Positions 1 to 9,652 of a stretch of DNA of 64,000 nt are shown here, one piece after another. Where the stretch lies: the NCBI RefSeq assembly GCF_000418365.1, contig NC_021663.1:1426001-1490000 (forward strand), read 5' to 3'. The position numbers were made by a program, and so were the translations under genes. The stretch's first letter is position 1; each line of letters begins with the position of its first letter. Source of the stretch: Corynebacterium terpenotabidum Y-11. GTDB lineage: Bacteria; Actinomycetota; Actinomycetes; Mycobacteriales; Mycobacteriaceae. The notes below the pieces were generated by a model. The model was given only the letters and a program-made list of their open reading frames with translations. It had not been told where the DNA came from and ran no database searches.

Positions 1-1406
1 GACCCGGGTGACACCGTGGCCGTGGGATTCCGTCCGTAGGACGTCCTCGTTTCCAACAGAGCGTCGTAGTCGGTTCCCGCGGCACCGGGGGTCTCCAGAG
101 CGGCGGTGTCCAGAGGCACCCCCACCACGGTCACACCTCCCCCGCTGCAGGACGCCGCGATCGCCTCAACCTCGGCGACGTAGCGCGGCTGGTCGGCGGC
201 ATAGCCGATCCGGACCGTTGTCCCGTCCAGTGTGGACGAGGTCAGCTGCGGATCATGGACACTGGAGGCGGCCGCGGTGGATTCCAGGGCGGTGGCGGCG
301 GGACTTCCGGGCTGGGCGATGCGCAACGCGAAAGGCTGTACCTCCACTCCGATAGCCGTGCTCACCGCAGTACCCAGAGCGGTCCGGTCGATACATGCGG
401 CGAAGGCGCGGCGGGCGTCGGCGGTCTCGAACACGCCCGTCGCCGCCAGGGTCAATCCGTCAGTACGGTTCCCGGCCTCCCGGGAGACGGTCAGCCCCGC
501 GTCCGTGAGATCCGCATCCGAGGCAATGCCGGCGGTCACCGCGGCGTCGGTGACAGAGGCTTCACCGTCGAGCGCCGGGGTGAGGCTGCCTCCGGGACGC
601 ACCCGGATCCGGTCCAGACCAGGCCGGTCCCCCGTCCATTCCGGATTGCCGCTGAGCAGCAGACTGCCGTCCTCGGACCGCTCCTCGATCCGGAACGGAC
701 CGAAGGTGGGCACGGTCGACGGGTCGGTGGCCGTGAGGTCGAAGGTCGTCGACCAGGCGGTACCCAGTCCCGTCAACGCCGCCTCGTCCCCGGCGTCGAC
801 CGCTTCGACGACGCTGCCGACCCCGGCCGTCGCGGCCACGGTATGCGAGGGCAGGATCTCCCCCGCCCCGAACAGCTCTCGGTACCGGGTGCCGAAGCCT
901 TCGTCGAGTTCCACCCGGAAGTTCCGGGCACCGGCCTCGCAGGTGATGTTGGTGACCCGGCTCAGCAGGCTGTCACCGGTGGCGAAAAGGTCGGTGCGCA
1001 GCGCGGCAACCCACCGGAGCAGGAAATCGTCGCACACCACCGGGGCGCCGTCGGAGTAGCTGGCGGTATCGGCGATGGTGTAGTCCACCACATCCGGCTG
1101 GTCAGCCAGCGGCGTGGCGGTGACCAGATCGGAATTGGGGAGCAACCGGTTCCCCGGTCCTGGGAGGAACGCCCCGGGGTACAGGCGGGCGGACAGGGAC
1201 GCTGCCCCGGTCGCGGTCCCCAGGATGCTCGCCGCGTTGGTGGTCAACAGCGGTGAGTTCAGAACGTAGGTGAAATCTCCGGTGCCGGACCCACCGTCAC
1301 CGAACCCGCTGTCCCCGCAGGCGGCGAGCATGCCGGCGGTGGTGGCGGCCACCAGCACCGTGGCGCCTGCGCGCCGTCCGATGCCGGAACTGAAGCTGCG
1401 GGTCAT
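1..1406 (-). CDS. ABC-type peptide substrate-binding lipoprotein (C-terminus outside window)
   Basis: Partial gene; the reading frame is open from an ATG at 1406 to the left edge. The first 30 residues form a lipoprotein signal peptide (two Arg, a hydrophobic stretch, lipobox Leu-Ala-Ala-Cys with Cys30), so the protein should be anchored on the outer face of the membrane. The rest resembles the SBP_bac_5 family that binds oligopeptides for ABC importers. A GGGGAG ribosome site precedes the ATG. It starts 23 bases after secF, as the lipoprotein gene Rv2585c follows secF in M. tuberculosis (dciAE-type in C. glutamicum). No transporter permease is visible here, so the ligand is unknown. Family call is firm, transport role inferred. 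Confidence 0.85.
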   Translation of the reverse strand, partial: MTRSFSSGIGRRAGATVLVAATTAGMLAACGDSGFGDGGSGTGDFTYVLNSPLLTTNAASILGTATGAASLSARLYPGAFLPGPGNRLLPNSDLVTATPLADQPDVVDYTIADTASYSDGAPVVCDDFLLRWVAALRTDLFATGDSLLSRVTNITCEAGARNFRVELDEGFGTRYRELFGAGEILPSHTVAATAGVGSVVEAVDAGDEAALTGLGTAWSTTFDLTATDPSTVPTFGPFRIEERSEDGSLLLSGNPEWTGDRPGLDRIRVRPGGSLTPALDGEASVTDAAVTAGIASDADLTDAGLTVSREAGNRTDGLTLAATGVFETADARRAFAACIDRTALGTAVSTAIGVEVQPFALRIAQPGSPAATALESTAAASSVHDPQLTSSTLDGTTVRIGYAADQPRYVAEVEAIAASCSGGGVTVVGVPLDTAALETPGAAGTDYDALLETRTSYGRNPTATVSPG

Positions 1407-1429
1407 GATGGAACTCCCCTGTCTCCCCG

Positions 1430-2719
1430 TCACATTCCCGGACGCCAGGAGCGGCCCCGGTCACCGTGGCCGGAGTGATCGGGCCGGTACACCGTCCGCC
1501 GCGGCGTGTCGGCGGCGGCCTCCGGATCCTCCGCGTCGGTGGAATCGGCGGTGGGCTCGGCGGTGGTGACCGCAGACTGCCCTGCTTCCACAGACGGGGA
1601 ACCGGCGGCGGTACCGGCGCCGTCGAGAGGGAGAAGATCTGCGGCGGAGGCTCCGACCGCGGTATCCGGCTCTTCTGCGGCGGTGGCGGCGGAGGGGTCC
1701 GCGGCGAGCTCGCGGGCACGGGTGACCTTTGCGTCGTGGTCCCGGTAGCGGCGCTGACGGGCCTTCAGGGTGACCAGCAACGGAGCGGAGAAGTAGATCG
1801 AGCTGACCGTACCGGCGACCACGCCGACGAGCTGGACCAGCGCGAGATCCTTCAGCGTGCCCACACCCATCAGCCACACCGCCACGACAAGCAGCGCGGC
1901 GATCGGGATCACCGAGAACAGGGAGGTGTTCAGCGAGCGCATGATCGTCTGGTTGACCGCGAGGTTGACCTGTTCCCCGTAGGTCGACCGGGTCGAACTC
2001 AGCACGTCCTGGGTGTTCTCGTGGACCTTGTCGAAGACGATGACCGTGTCATACAGGGAGTACGCGAGGATGGTGAGTAGACCGATGACCGTCGCCGGAG
2101 AGACCTCGAAACCGACCAGGGAGTAGACCCCGGCGACGACCACGCCGTCGAGAAGGAGGCTGACGATCGCACTGATCGCCATGTCCCGTTCCAGCCGGAC
2201 AGTGATGTAGAGGAAGACGACGGCGAGGAAGATCACCATGCCCAGCAGCATCCGCTGGGTGATGGACTGGCCCCAGGACTCGGACACGGTCGAGTCACTG
2301 ATCGCGTCCGGACTGGGCGTGCCGGTGTTGTCCTCGGGGGCGAACTCGTCGAAGAGGGCGACTCGGGCGTCCCGGATCTGGTCGTCAGACAGGCGTTCGG
2401 AGGTCACCTCGATCACCCTGGAGTCGCCGGAACCGACAGTCTGGGTGGACTGCGGTGCCACACCGGTGGCCTCCTCGAAGATCTCGGAGACCGAGGACTC
2501 GGTCGCTCCGTTGGTCGGCGGCATCGACATTTTCGTCCCGCCCTCGAAGTCGACGCCGAGGGCGAAGCCCTTCACCGCGATGATGAGAATGCAGGCCACA
2601 GTGACCAGGGCGTAGATCCAGTACCAGCGGCGGCGGGAGTCGACGATGGCGAAGCCGCCTTCGCCGTTGTACATCCGCTCCATGAAGCCGGCGGGCTTGA
2701 CGGTGGTGGTGTCCGACAT
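1430..2719 (-). CDS. secF: Protein translocase subunit SecF
   Basis: Membrane subunit of the SecDF complex, which uses the proton gradient to help SecYEG export proteins. The 429-residue product has a first membrane helix near residues 33-52, the SecF motif Val-Asp-Phe-Glu-Gly-Gly-Thr just after it, a periplasmic domain, and five further helices in the second half (about residues 155-320). The C-terminal ~110 residues are a polar, Ala/Glu/Thr-rich tail, longer than in E. coli. It follows secD with a 2-base gap and is probably cotranscribed and translationally coupled with it. Confidence 0.96.
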   Translation of the reverse strand: MSDTTTVKPAGFMERMYNGEGGFAIVDSRRRWYWIYALVTVACILIIAVKGFALGVDFEGGTKMSMPPTNGATESSVSEIFEEATGVAPQSTQTVGSGDSRVIEVTSERLSDDQIRDARVALFDEFAPEDNTGTPSPDAISDSTVSESWGQSITQRMLLGMVIFLAVVFLYITVRLERDMAISAIVSLLLDGVVVAGVYSLVGFEVSPATVIGLLTILAYSLYDTVIVFDKVHENTQDVLSSTRSTYGEQVNLAVNQTIMRSLNTSLFSVIPIAALLVVAVWLMGVGTLKDLALVQLVGVVAGTVSSIYFSAPLLVTLKARQRRYRDHDAKVTRARELAADPSAATAAEEPDTAVGASAADLLPLDGAGTAAGSPSVEAGQSAVTTAEPTADSTDAEDPEAAADTPRRTVYRPDHSGHGDRGRSWRPGM

Positions 2720-2721
2720 GG

Positions 2722-4593
2722 CTACTTCTCCTCTCCGGTGACCGGGGCAGACCCGGTGGCTGGCGCGGTGACGGTCCCGGTGTCAGTCTCGGTGGCAGGC
2801 TCGGTGTCCATCTCGGTGGCAGTCTCAACGGCCGCGTCGGCGTCCCTGGTTCGTCGACGGTCAGCAGCGCGGAATGCGGAGTGGAGGCCGTTGACGGCGG
2901 GGTTGGCGAACGCGTCCCGCCGGGAGACGAGGATCACCAGCGGCGCCGTCACCAGGAAGGCGATGACGATATCGATGACGGTGGTCAGGCCCAGGGTGAA
3001 GGCGAAGCCCTTGACATTGCCGACGGCGACGAAGTACAGCACCAGGGACGCGACGATGGAGACGACGTTACCGGTGATGATCGTCGTTCGCGCCCGCTTC
3101 CAGGCCCGCGGTGCCGCCGAGCGGAAGGTCGATCCCTTGTGGATCTCGTCCTTGATGCGTTCGAAGTAGACGACGAAGGAGTCTGCCGTGGTGCCGATAC
3201 CGATGATCAGTCCGGCGACACCGGCGAGGTCGAGACTGTAGTCGATCCACCGACCCAGCAGGACCAGACCGCCGTAGATGAGGACAGCGGAGGTGATCAG
3301 TGACGCCAGTGCGATGACGCCGAGACCACGGTAGTAGGCCAGTGCATACAGGGTGACGATGATCAGGCCGATGATCCCGGCGATGAGACCCGCTTTCAGG
3401 GAGGCTTCACCCATCGACGCGGAGATGGTCTCGGCGGTGCCGCCCTTCTCCCCGTTTTCACCGGTGAAGCTCAGCGGCAGGGCCCCGTACTTCAGGTTGT
3501 TGGCCAGGTCCTGGGCTTCCTTCTCGGAGAAGTCGCCGGTGATCTGGGTGCTCTGTCCCACCGGGGTGGCGCTCTGGATCGTCGGCGCGGAGAGCACCGT
3601 GCTGTCCAGGGTGATGGCGATCTGCTGTCCCAGGTACGCCTCGGTCAGCGCCGCCCAGGTCTCACTGCCCGGTGTCGAGGCACCCTGCTTGAAACCGAAG
3701 GTGACAACCATCTGGTTGGTCTGGTTGTCCAGTCCGCCGAAGATGTTGGAGTCCGGGTCGATCATGTCGCCGGAAAGTCGGCGGGGATTCTCGGCGTCCT
3801 CGTCACCCTGCAAGATCGGGGCCTCGTCCAGAAGCATCGGATAGCCGTCGGCGCTACAGGTCACCAGGGGCTTGGCGGGGTCGTCGGCGCCAGCGAGCGG
3901 ATCGTCGGCGTCACAGGTCATCAGCAGTGCCGCAGCATTCTGAGTGTTCGCGTCGTCCGACTGTCGGTCTGTCTTGAGCACGTCGACCATCTCGTTACGA
4001 CGGTCGGTCTCCTCGATGGAGTTCGCCGGCTCGTCCGGCGCCGTCGCGGTGACAGTCGGGGCCTCGTCCGGGACGTCGATCCCTTCCGTGCCGGCGAAGT
4101 TCGTCGTTGCATCGCTGAGCTTCGTGTTCGCGTCCTCGGGGGTGATGATCCCGGCCTCGACCCAGCGGTCGGCCATGTCAGTCAGCGTCTCGAAGAGATC
4201 GCTGTCCGGTACGGACCCGGAGGTCACCGGCCGGAAGAGCAGCTGGGAGGTCTGGCCCAGGCTGCGCGCCTGGGCGGAATCCTCACCAGGGACACTGATG
4301 ACCAGGGTGTTGCCGTCAATGACCACCTGTGCGCCGGAGACGCCCATGCCGTTCACTCGGTTTTCCAGGATCTGGCGTGCCTGGTCGAGCTGGGAGCTGG
4401 TCGGATCGGAACCCTGGGGAACAAGGGTGACGCGGGTACCGCCCTGCAGGTCGATACCGAGTTTCGGCACCGCCTTCTTGTCTCCGGTGAAGAAGACGAC
4501 ACTGTAGATGACCACCACGAGGGCGAGGAAGAGAAGCAGTGCCCGAACGGGCCACTTCCTGGCCCGGGCGGCTGCTGCACCCGTTGAGCTCAC
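2722..4593 (-). CDS. secD: Protein translocase subunit SecD
   Basis: Partner of SecF in proton-driven assistance of Sec export. The 623-residue protein has an N-terminal helix (about residues 16-34) followed by the SecD motif Leu-Gly-Ile-Asp-Leu-Gln-Gly-Gly-Thr, a large periplasmic P1 domain with an actinobacterial insertion, and five membrane helices in roughly residues 405-560. The C-terminal tail is rich in Thr-Glu-Thr-Ala repeats. A TAGACT -10-like hexamer on the minus strand at 4690-4695 suggests its own promoter inside the 149-base gap after yajC. Confidence 0.96.
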   Translation of the reverse strand: MSSTGAAAARARKWPVRALLLFLALVVVIYSVVFFTGDKKAVPKLGIDLQGGTRVTLVPQGSDPTSSQLDQARQILENRVNGMGVSGAQVVIDGNTLVISVPGEDSAQARSLGQTSQLLFRPVTSGSVPDSDLFETLTDMADRWVEAGIITPEDANTKLSDATTNFAGTEGIDVPDEAPTVTATAPDEPANSIEETDRRNEMVDVLKTDRQSDDANTQNAAALLMTCDADDPLAGADDPAKPLVTCSADGYPMLLDEAPILQGDEDAENPRRLSGDMIDPDSNIFGGLDNQTNQMVVTFGFKQGASTPGSETWAALTEAYLGQQIAITLDSTVLSAPTIQSATPVGQSTQITGDFSEKEAQDLANNLKYGALPLSFTGENGEKGGTAETISASMGEASLKAGLIAGIIGLIIVTLYALAYYRGLGVIALASLITSAVLIYGGLVLLGRWIDYSLDLAGVAGLIIGIGTTADSFVVYFERIKDEIHKGSTFRSAAPRAWKRARTTIITGNVVSIVASLVLYFVAVGNVKGFAFTLGLTTVIDIVIAFLVTAPLVILVSRRDAFANPAVNGLHSAFRAADRRRTRDADAAVETATEMDTEPATETDTGTVTAPATGSAPVTGEEK

Positions 4594-4742
4594 GCTTGTT
4601 ACTCCTGGCTTGTGAGAGGACTGCGGACACGAGGCCGTGCGACACGGATGCTCCGGAGGGAGCGGCGTATCGCACGGACAACCACGGAGAGTCTAGACCC
4701 TCAGGCTGGGAGAGGGGAGACCGCGGTGGGGTGCGGCGGGTG

Positions 4743-5174
4743 TCAGGGGCGGCCGCTCTCGCCCTCATCGCGACGGTCGGCGTCGTCGGGAAGGTCCTCG
4801 GACTGCTCGGCGATGTCTTCACCACGCTCGGCTGCTGCGTCCAGGGACGAGAGGTCATCCGGGACCTGATCTGCGGCGGAACCGGTAAGGTGGTCGGCTT
4901 CGGCCGACCCGGCAGCCACACTGTCGACAAGCTTAAGCACGGCTGCGCGTTCCCAGGTGGTGATGATGCCGGGGGCGATCTCCACATCGACGGTGGTCTC
5001 CCCCACGTCAGCGATCCGTCCGTGCAGTCCGGAGGTCAGCTGGACGATCATGCCGGGTGTCAGCTGTGACTGGAAGTTTCTGATCTCCCCGATCTGCTTG
5101 GACTGCTTGCGCATCTGGAGCACGGGGAGACCGAGGAATACAACGACGAGGAGAGCGAGAAGAAGGATGTCCAT
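4743..5174 (-). CDS. yajC: Preprotein translocase accessory subunit YajC
   Basis: Small Sec-associated membrane protein. The 143-residue product begins with a single membrane helix (residues 1-20), then a basic patch and the short YajC core with the Gly-Met-Ile-Val-Gln-Leu-Thr-Ser-Gly-like segment. The last ~50 residues are an acidic, disordered-looking tail, so it is longer than the usual ~110 residues. It lies between ruvB and secD, an order shared with M. tuberculosis. Confidence 0.92.
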   Translation of the reverse strand: MDILLLALLVVVFLGLPVLQMRKQSKQIGEIRNFQSQLTPGMIVQLTSGLHGRIADVGETTVDVEIAPGIITTWERAAVLKLVDSVAAGSAEADHLTGSAADQVPDDLSSLDAAAERGEDIAEQSEDLPDDADRRDEGESGRP

Positions 5175-5246
5175 GGTCGTCAGTCTGCCATATCCCCGGG
5201 TCGACCCCGACCGGTGGGGTGCACACTGTTCACCTGCGGTGCAGGA

Positions 5247-6323
5247 TCAGCCCACCGGAGGTTCCAGGCCAAGATGCCGCCAGGCGGCCGGTGTCGCCAC
5301 CCGGCCCCGGGAGGTACGGGCGACCATCCCGGCCCGGACCAGGTACGGTTCGCAGACCTCCTCGACCGTGGTCGGCTCCTCACCGACCGCCACGGCAAGG
5401 GTGTTGACCCCCACCGGTCCGCCACCGTGGGTACGGATCAGGCTGTCGAGAACGGCCCGGTCGAGCCGGTCCAGACCGAGGCCGTCGACATCGAAGACCA
5501 GCAGGGCCGCCCGGGCGACGTCGAGCGAGATCCGGCCGTCGGCGCGGACATCGGCGTAGTCACGCACCCGACGCAACAGTCGGTTCGCGATCCTGGGGGT
5601 ACCCCGGGACCGGGACGCGATCTCCGCAGCGGCGTCACCGGCGATGTCCACTCCGAGGATGCGGGCGGCGCGGGTAATGACGTCGGTGAGGTCGGCGGTG
5701 TCGTAGAACTCCATCTGCGCGGTGAACCCGAAACGGTCCCGCAGTGGACCGGTGAGCATCCCGGCCCGGGTCGTTGCCGCGACGAGCGTGAACGGGGGCA
5801 GTTCAATGGGGATGGACGTCGCACCTGGGCCTTTGCCGACGATGACGTCGATGCGGAAGTCCTCCATCGCCATGTACAGCATCTCCTCCGCGGGCCGGGC
5901 CATGCGGTGGATCTCGTCAATGAACAGCACATCGCCTTCCATGAGGTTGGAGAGCATTGCCGCGAGATCACCGGCCCGTTCCAGGGCAGGTCCAGAGGTC
6001 ATCCGCAGTGAGGTCCCGAGTTCCTGGGCGATGATCATCGCCATGGTCGTCTTCCCGAGCCCGGGTGGTCCAGCGAGCAGTACGTGATCGGGCACCACAC
6101 CGCGGGTGCGGGCTCCGCCGAGAACGAGGTCGAGTTGGCCACGGACCTTGGGCTGACCGATGAACTCGCCGAGCGATTTCGGCCGCAATGACAGTTCAGC
6201 GTCCCCGTCACCGGGTTGCAGTCGGGCGGACAAGTCGGCGTTGGACGGTGCCGCCGCCGAGCTGGCACCTGCTCCACCGCCGGTACCGCCCACGTTGAAT
6301 TCGGTGCGCTCGATGTCTCCCAT
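5247..6323 (-). CDS. ruvB: Holliday junction branch-migration ATPase RuvB
   Basis: Hexameric AAA+ motor that, with RuvA, drives branch migration of Holliday junctions in recombination repair. The 358-residue sequence shows Walker A (GPPGLGKTT, near residue 83), Walker B with DEIHR, the sensor segment [10 protein letters not shown], the Arg-rich [12 protein letters not shown] segment and the C-terminal winged helix ([11 protein letters not shown]). The N-terminus carries about 35 extra Gly/Ala-rich residues. Third gene of the ruvCAB operon; 24 bases separate it from ruvA. Confidence 0.97.
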   Translation of the reverse strand: MGDIERTEFNVGGTGGGAGASSAAAPSNADLSARLQPGDGDAELSLRPKSLGEFIGQPKVRGQLDLVLGGARTRGVVPDHVLLAGPPGLGKTTMAMIIAQELGTSLRMTSGPALERAGDLAAMLSNLMEGDVLFIDEIHRMARPAEEMLYMAMEDFRIDVIVGKGPGATSIPIELPPFTLVAATTRAGMLTGPLRDRFGFTAQMEFYDTADLTDVITRAARILGVDIAGDAAAEIASRSRGTPRIANRLLRRVRDYADVRADGRISLDVARAALLVFDVDGLGLDRLDRAVLDSLIRTHGGGPVGVNTLAVAVGEEPTTVEEVCEPYLVRAGMVARTSRGRVATPAAWRHLGLEPPVG

Positions 6324-6347
6324 GGTCTCCTCCTGTCCTCTTCGCCC

Positions 6348-6983
6348 CTACCGGGATCCGCCGAGGCGGGACAGTGCCTCCCGAAGCAGGGCCGAGGCGT
6401 CCCCGTCCGCCAGCAGTTCCTCAGTAACCAGCCCGGCAACGACATCCGCCGCCCTGTTCTCCGGGAAACCGAGACCCACGAGGGCCTCGACGACCTGCGC
6501 CCCGGTCGTCGACATGTCCGGCGCGGGGACGTCACCGTCCGTCGCCCTGTCCTCAGCGGGCGACGCCGGAGTTACCGCGGCATAGGCGTCGAGCTTGCCC
6601 TTGAGGTCCACGGCCATACGGTCGGCCAGCCGCTTACCCACCCCCGGCGCACGCTGCAGCGTCTTGACATCTCCGGCGTCAACCGCGGCGGCAATCTCGG
6701 CGGGGGTGAGCACCGACAGCAGCGCCATGGCCATCCGGGCGCCGACGCCGGAGACGGACTGCACCAGGGTGAACAGTTCCCGGCTCGCGGCATCGGCAAA
6801 AGCGTAGAGCGTCTGCGAATCTTCCCGGACCACCATCGTGGTCAGGACGCGAACCTCCTCCCCCAACGGGAGCTCGGCGAGGGTCCGAGCGGTGGCCTGG
6901 CACAGGTAACCCACGCCACCGCATTCGATGACGATATGGTCGAGCCCCTTGTCCACTACAGTGCCGTGCAGGGATGCGATCAC
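6348..6983 (-). CDS. ruvA: Holliday junction DNA-binding subunit RuvA
   Basis: Tetrameric DNA-binding partner of RuvB that holds the four-way junction. I place the start at GTG 6983, which gives the family N-terminus (Met-Ile-Ala-Ser-Leu-His-Gly) and has GAGGAG about 8 bases upstream; a longer frame upstream is not RuvA-like. The 211 residues contain the OB fold (1-65), the helix-hairpin-helix region (about 70-140, with GVGARMA and GVGKRLA) and the small C-terminal domain that contacts RuvB. The GTGA overlap with the ruvC stop indicates coupled translation. Confidence 0.95.
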   Translation of the reverse strand: MIASLHGTVVDKGLDHIVIECGGVGYLCQATARTLAELPLGEEVRVLTTMVVREDSQTLYAFADAASRELFTLVQSVSGVGARMAMALLSVLTPAEIAAAVDAGDVKTLQRAPGVGKRLADRMAVDLKGKLDAYAAVTPASPAEDRATDGDVPAPDMSTTGAQVVEALVGLGFPENRAADVVAGLVTEELLADGDASALLREALSRLGGSR

Positions 6984-7561
6984 CGTTGTCCACTCCTCTG
7001 GTTCTGTCGTGCCTGATTCTGTTGTGCCTGGTTCTCTCGTGCGACGGTCCGGGCGAGGAACGGTGCGCGCCAGCAATGGCACACCGCCAGGGCCAGGGCG
7101 TCCGCCGCATCGGCCGGCTTCGGCGCTTCGGCGAGCCCGAGGATGCGGGTGACCATACTGGTCATCTGGTTCTTATCCGCCCGACCGTTGCCGGTCAGCG
7201 CTTTCTTCACTTCACTGGGAGTGTACTGGTGCACCGGGATACCGCGACGCGCCGCGCTGAGCATGAGGACGCCGACCGCGTGCGCGGTGTTCATCACCGT
7301 GGACACGTTTCCGCGTTCGAAGACCCGCTCGACGGCGACAACGTCCGGACGATAGTCGTCCATCCAGTCCTCCACCGCCACCGACAGACGCAGCAGACGC
7401 TGTTCCAGCGGAACATCCGGCGGGGTCCGGACCACACCCACCGACACCGGAACCACGGAACGACCGTGACCCGCCTGAACCACGGACAGTCCGCACCGGG
7501 TGAGGCCGGGGTCGATCCCCATCACCCGCAGGCCCTGCAGATTCTCCACCGCGCCGACCAC
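6980..7561 (-). CDS. ruvC: Crossover junction endodeoxyribonuclease RuvC
   Basis: Dimeric Mg-dependent resolvase that cuts Holliday junctions symmetrically. The RNase H-like motif Gly-Ile-Asp-Pro-Gly-Leu with its catalytic Asp lies near the N-terminus, Val-Glu-Arg-Val-Phe-Glu follows mid-protein and Asp-Ala-Ala-Asp-Ala-Leu near the end supplies the last acidic residues. The start is uncertain: GTG 7561 is the longest, but GTG 7549 has better spacing to the GGAAGGGA site and matches other RuvC N-termini. The C-terminus carries a Gln/Asn-rich tail coded by three 15-base repeats (7001-7045). First gene of ruvCAB. Confidence 0.95.
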   Translation of the reverse strand: MVGAVENLQGLRVMGIDPGLTRCGLSVVQAGHGRSVVPVSVGVVRTPPDVPLEQRLLRLSVAVEDWMDDYRPDVVAVERVFERGNVSTVMNTAHAVGVLMLSAARRGIPVHQYTPSEVKKALTGNGRADKNQMTSMVTRILGLAEAPKPADAADALALAVCHCWRAPFLARTVARENQAQQNQARQNQRSGQR

Positions 7562-7683
7562 TTCCCTTCCCGGACCTCTGACGAGCGCCCATCATAGCAC
7601 AGGTGTACGAAAAAACAGCGCGGTGAACGTCGTTGACCGGGCATGCCCCTACCACCGGGCCGGTGAGGTAGTATCGGGTCCCG

Positions 7684-8103
7684 ATGAAACCGCAGACTCT
7701 TTACCGCATAGTCGCCGACGCTGAAGCCGTGACCTGGGCACTTCTGATCCTCGGCATGATCCTCAAGTACACCGACGTCACCGAGGTCGGGGTGACGATC
7801 GCCGGACCGCTCCACGGTCTGGCCTTCCTCACCTTCGTGACTGTCACCGCACTGGTCTGGGTGAACAACCGCTGGTCCGCCGCACGTGGACTGACCGGTC
7901 TCGCCAGCTCCGTTATCCCGTTCTGCACGATCCCCTTCGAGCGCAACTGCTACCGCACCGGCCATCTGGACGGCAGTTGGCGCGAGGACAATCCCGTTCT
8001 TGCCCCGGTCACCAGGAATCCGAAGGCCACCACAGGTGTGCTGGCCGGCGTGATCATCGTGGTCTTCGCGGTGCTCATGCTCATCGGCGGTCCCTTCGGC
8101 TGA
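7684..8103 (+). CDS. DUF3817 family small membrane protein
   Basis: Product of 139 residues, predicted to sit in the membrane: hydrophobic segments near residues 15-32, 40-62, 70-85 and a last helix near 113-135. The N-terminal half (from Leu-Tyr-Arg-Ile-Val-Ala through Gly-Pro-Leu-His-Gly) matches the DUF3817 pattern, whose function is unknown. It is the only plus-strand gene in a minus-strand neighbourhood and is divergent from ruvC, with 122 bases between them. A hairpin follows the stop codon. Confidence 0.82.
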   Translation: MKPQTLYRIVADAEAVTWALLILGMILKYTDVTEVGVTIAGPLHGLAFLTFVTVTALVWVNNRWSAARGLTGLASSVIPFCTIPFERNCYRTGHLDGSWREDNPVLAPVTRNPKATTGVLAGVIIVVFAVLMLIGGPFG

Positions 8104-8110
8104 GACCGAC

Positions 8111-8134
8111 CCGCCCGGACCCCGTCCCGGGCGG
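8111..8134. terminator. Hairpin between convergent DUF3817 and yebC genes
   Basis: Perfect 8-base arms (CCGCCCGG at 8111-8118 and CCGGGCGG at 8127-8134) around an 8-base loop, between the stop codons of two convergent genes. There is no long T run, so termination strength is uncertain. Confidence 0.5.
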
Positions 8135-8150
8135 TCCCCCTTAACCCCGA

Positions 8151-8906
8151 CTAGTCCTCGTCGAGTTCTGCGAGAACCTCGTCGGAGACGTCCATGTTGG
8201 TGAAGACATCCTGGACATCATCGGATTCCTCCAGGGCGTCGATGAGACGGAAGATCTTCTTCGCCCCGTCGGCGTCCAGCGGAACCTCGACATCGGCCCG
8301 GTAGTCCGGATCGGCGGAATCGTACCCGATCTCGGCCTCGTCGAGGGCACTGCGCACCTTGGTGAGGTCGGACAGGTCCGAGACTACTTCGAACTTCTCG
8401 CCGAGGTCGTTGACCTCTTCGGCACCGGCATCGAGTACGGCCATGAGGACGTCGTCCTCGATGTTGTCCCCCTTATCGAGGATGACGACGCCCTTGCGGT
8501 GGAACAGGTAGGACACCGAGCCGGCGTCCGCCATGTTCCCGCCATTCTTGTTCATCGCGGTGCGCACGTCAGTGGTGGCTCGGTTCCGGTTGTCGGTGAG
8601 GCACTCGATGAGCACGGCGACGCCGTTGGGACCGTAGCCTTCGTAGACGATGGTCTCCCAGTCCGCACCACCGGCCTCTTCACCGGAGCCGCGCTTGCGG
8701 GCACGCTCGATGTTGTCGTTGGGGACCGAGGCCTTCTTGGCCTTCTTGATCATGTCGTCGAGCGTCGGATTGGCTGCCGGATCACCGCCACCGGTACGGG
8801 CGGCGACCTCGATGTTCTTGATCAGCTTCGCGAACTCTTTACCACGCTTGGCGTCGTTTGCAGCCTTCTTGTGCTTGGTCGTCGCCCATTTGGAGTGGCC
8901 GCTCAT
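8151..8906 (-). CDS. YebC/PmpR family protein (TACO1-like)
   Basis: Product of 251 residues with the hallmark N-terminus Met-Ser-Gly-His-Ser-Lys-Trp and the Lys-rich helix after it, then the three-domain YebC fold. Members have been described as transcription regulators and, more recently, as factors that relieve ribosome stalling. The frame opens upstream at 8957, but the family start is ATG 8906, with AGGAAG upstream. Position between ruvC and the B6 operon is the same as Rv2603c. Confidence 0.95.
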   Translation of the reverse strand: MSGHSKWATTKHKKAANDAKRGKEFAKLIKNIEVAARTGGGDPAANPTLDDMIKKAKKASVPNDNIERARKRGSGEEAGGADWETIVYEGYGPNGVAVLIECLTDNRNRATTDVRTAMNKNGGNMADAGSVSYLFHRKGVVILDKGDNIEDDVLMAVLDAGAEEVNDLGEKFEVVSDLSDLTKVRSALDEAEIGYDSADPDYRADVEVPLDADGAKKIFRLIDALEESDDVQDVFTNMDVSDEVLAELDED

Positions 8907-9028
8907 CGGATACCTGTTCTTCCTGTGTCGGTTCTTGTCGCCACCATAGTAGTCCACCAGGAGGCCGCCACGGCGCCCCGCTCCCCCGGCAGCCCCGACG
9001 ATGGGGCAGCCTTCTGCGGTGGACTGCT

Positions 9029-9652
9029 CTACAACGAGGCGAGGAACAGCCGGTGCATCCGGTCGTCCCCGGTGAGTTCCGGATGGAAGGAGATCCCCAG
9101 GACCCGGCCCTGCCGCACCGCGACGACCGCCCCATCGGACGCTCCCGCCGTTGGGTCAGTGACCCGAGCGAGGACCTCCACGCCTGAACCGACCCGTTCG
9201 ACCCGCGGTGCCCGGATGAAGACCGCGTGTACCGGTCCGGATTCCGGGTCGTCATCCGCCCCGGTGACACCGGCGACGGTGAGGTCGGTCTCGAAGGAAT
9301 CCACCTGGCGTCCGAAGGCGTTACGACGGACCGAGACATCGAGGGCACAGAGGCAGTGGGCGTCCGCCCGGGTGTCGAGGATCTCGGAACCGAGCAGGAT
9401 CAGTCCAGCACAGGTGCCGAACGCCGGCATGCCCTCGGCGAGTAGGCCGCGCAGCGGACCGAGCATCCCGCCGAGGTCGAGCAACTTCGACATCGTGGTG
9501 GATTCCCCACCGGGAAGCACCAGGCCGTCAAGCCCCTCGAGCTGGGACCGGCGCCGGACCTGACGGGTGGTCACCCCGAGGCGTTCCAGGGTGTGCTGGT
9601 GCTCGACCACGCCGCCCTGGAGCGCCAGGACCCCGATCAGCGGTGCGGTCAC
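9029..9652 (-). CDS. pdxT: Pyridoxal 5'-phosphate synthase glutaminase subunit PdxT
   Basis: Class I glutaminase that releases ammonia from glutamine and channels it to PdxS for PLP synthesis. The 207-residue protein shows Leu-Gln-Gly-Gly, the Gly-Gly-Glu-Ser-Thr-Thr oxyanion region, catalytic Cys81 in Phe-Gly-Thr-Cys-Ala-Gly, and the His-Pro-Glu motif near the C-terminus that completes the Cys-His-Glu triad. It overlaps the tesB stop by four bases (ATGA), so it is the last gene of pdxS-tesB-pdxT. Confidence 0.96.
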   Translation of the reverse strand: MTAPLIGVLALQGGVVEHQHTLERLGVTTRQVRRRSQLEGLDGLVLPGGESTTMSKLLDLGGMLGPLRGLLAEGMPAFGTCAGLILLGSEILDTRADAHCLCALDVSVRRNAFGRQVDSFETDLTVAGVTGADDDPESGPVHAVFIRAPRVERVGSGVEVLARVTDPTAGASDGAVVAVRQGRVLGISFHPELTGDDRMHRLFLASL

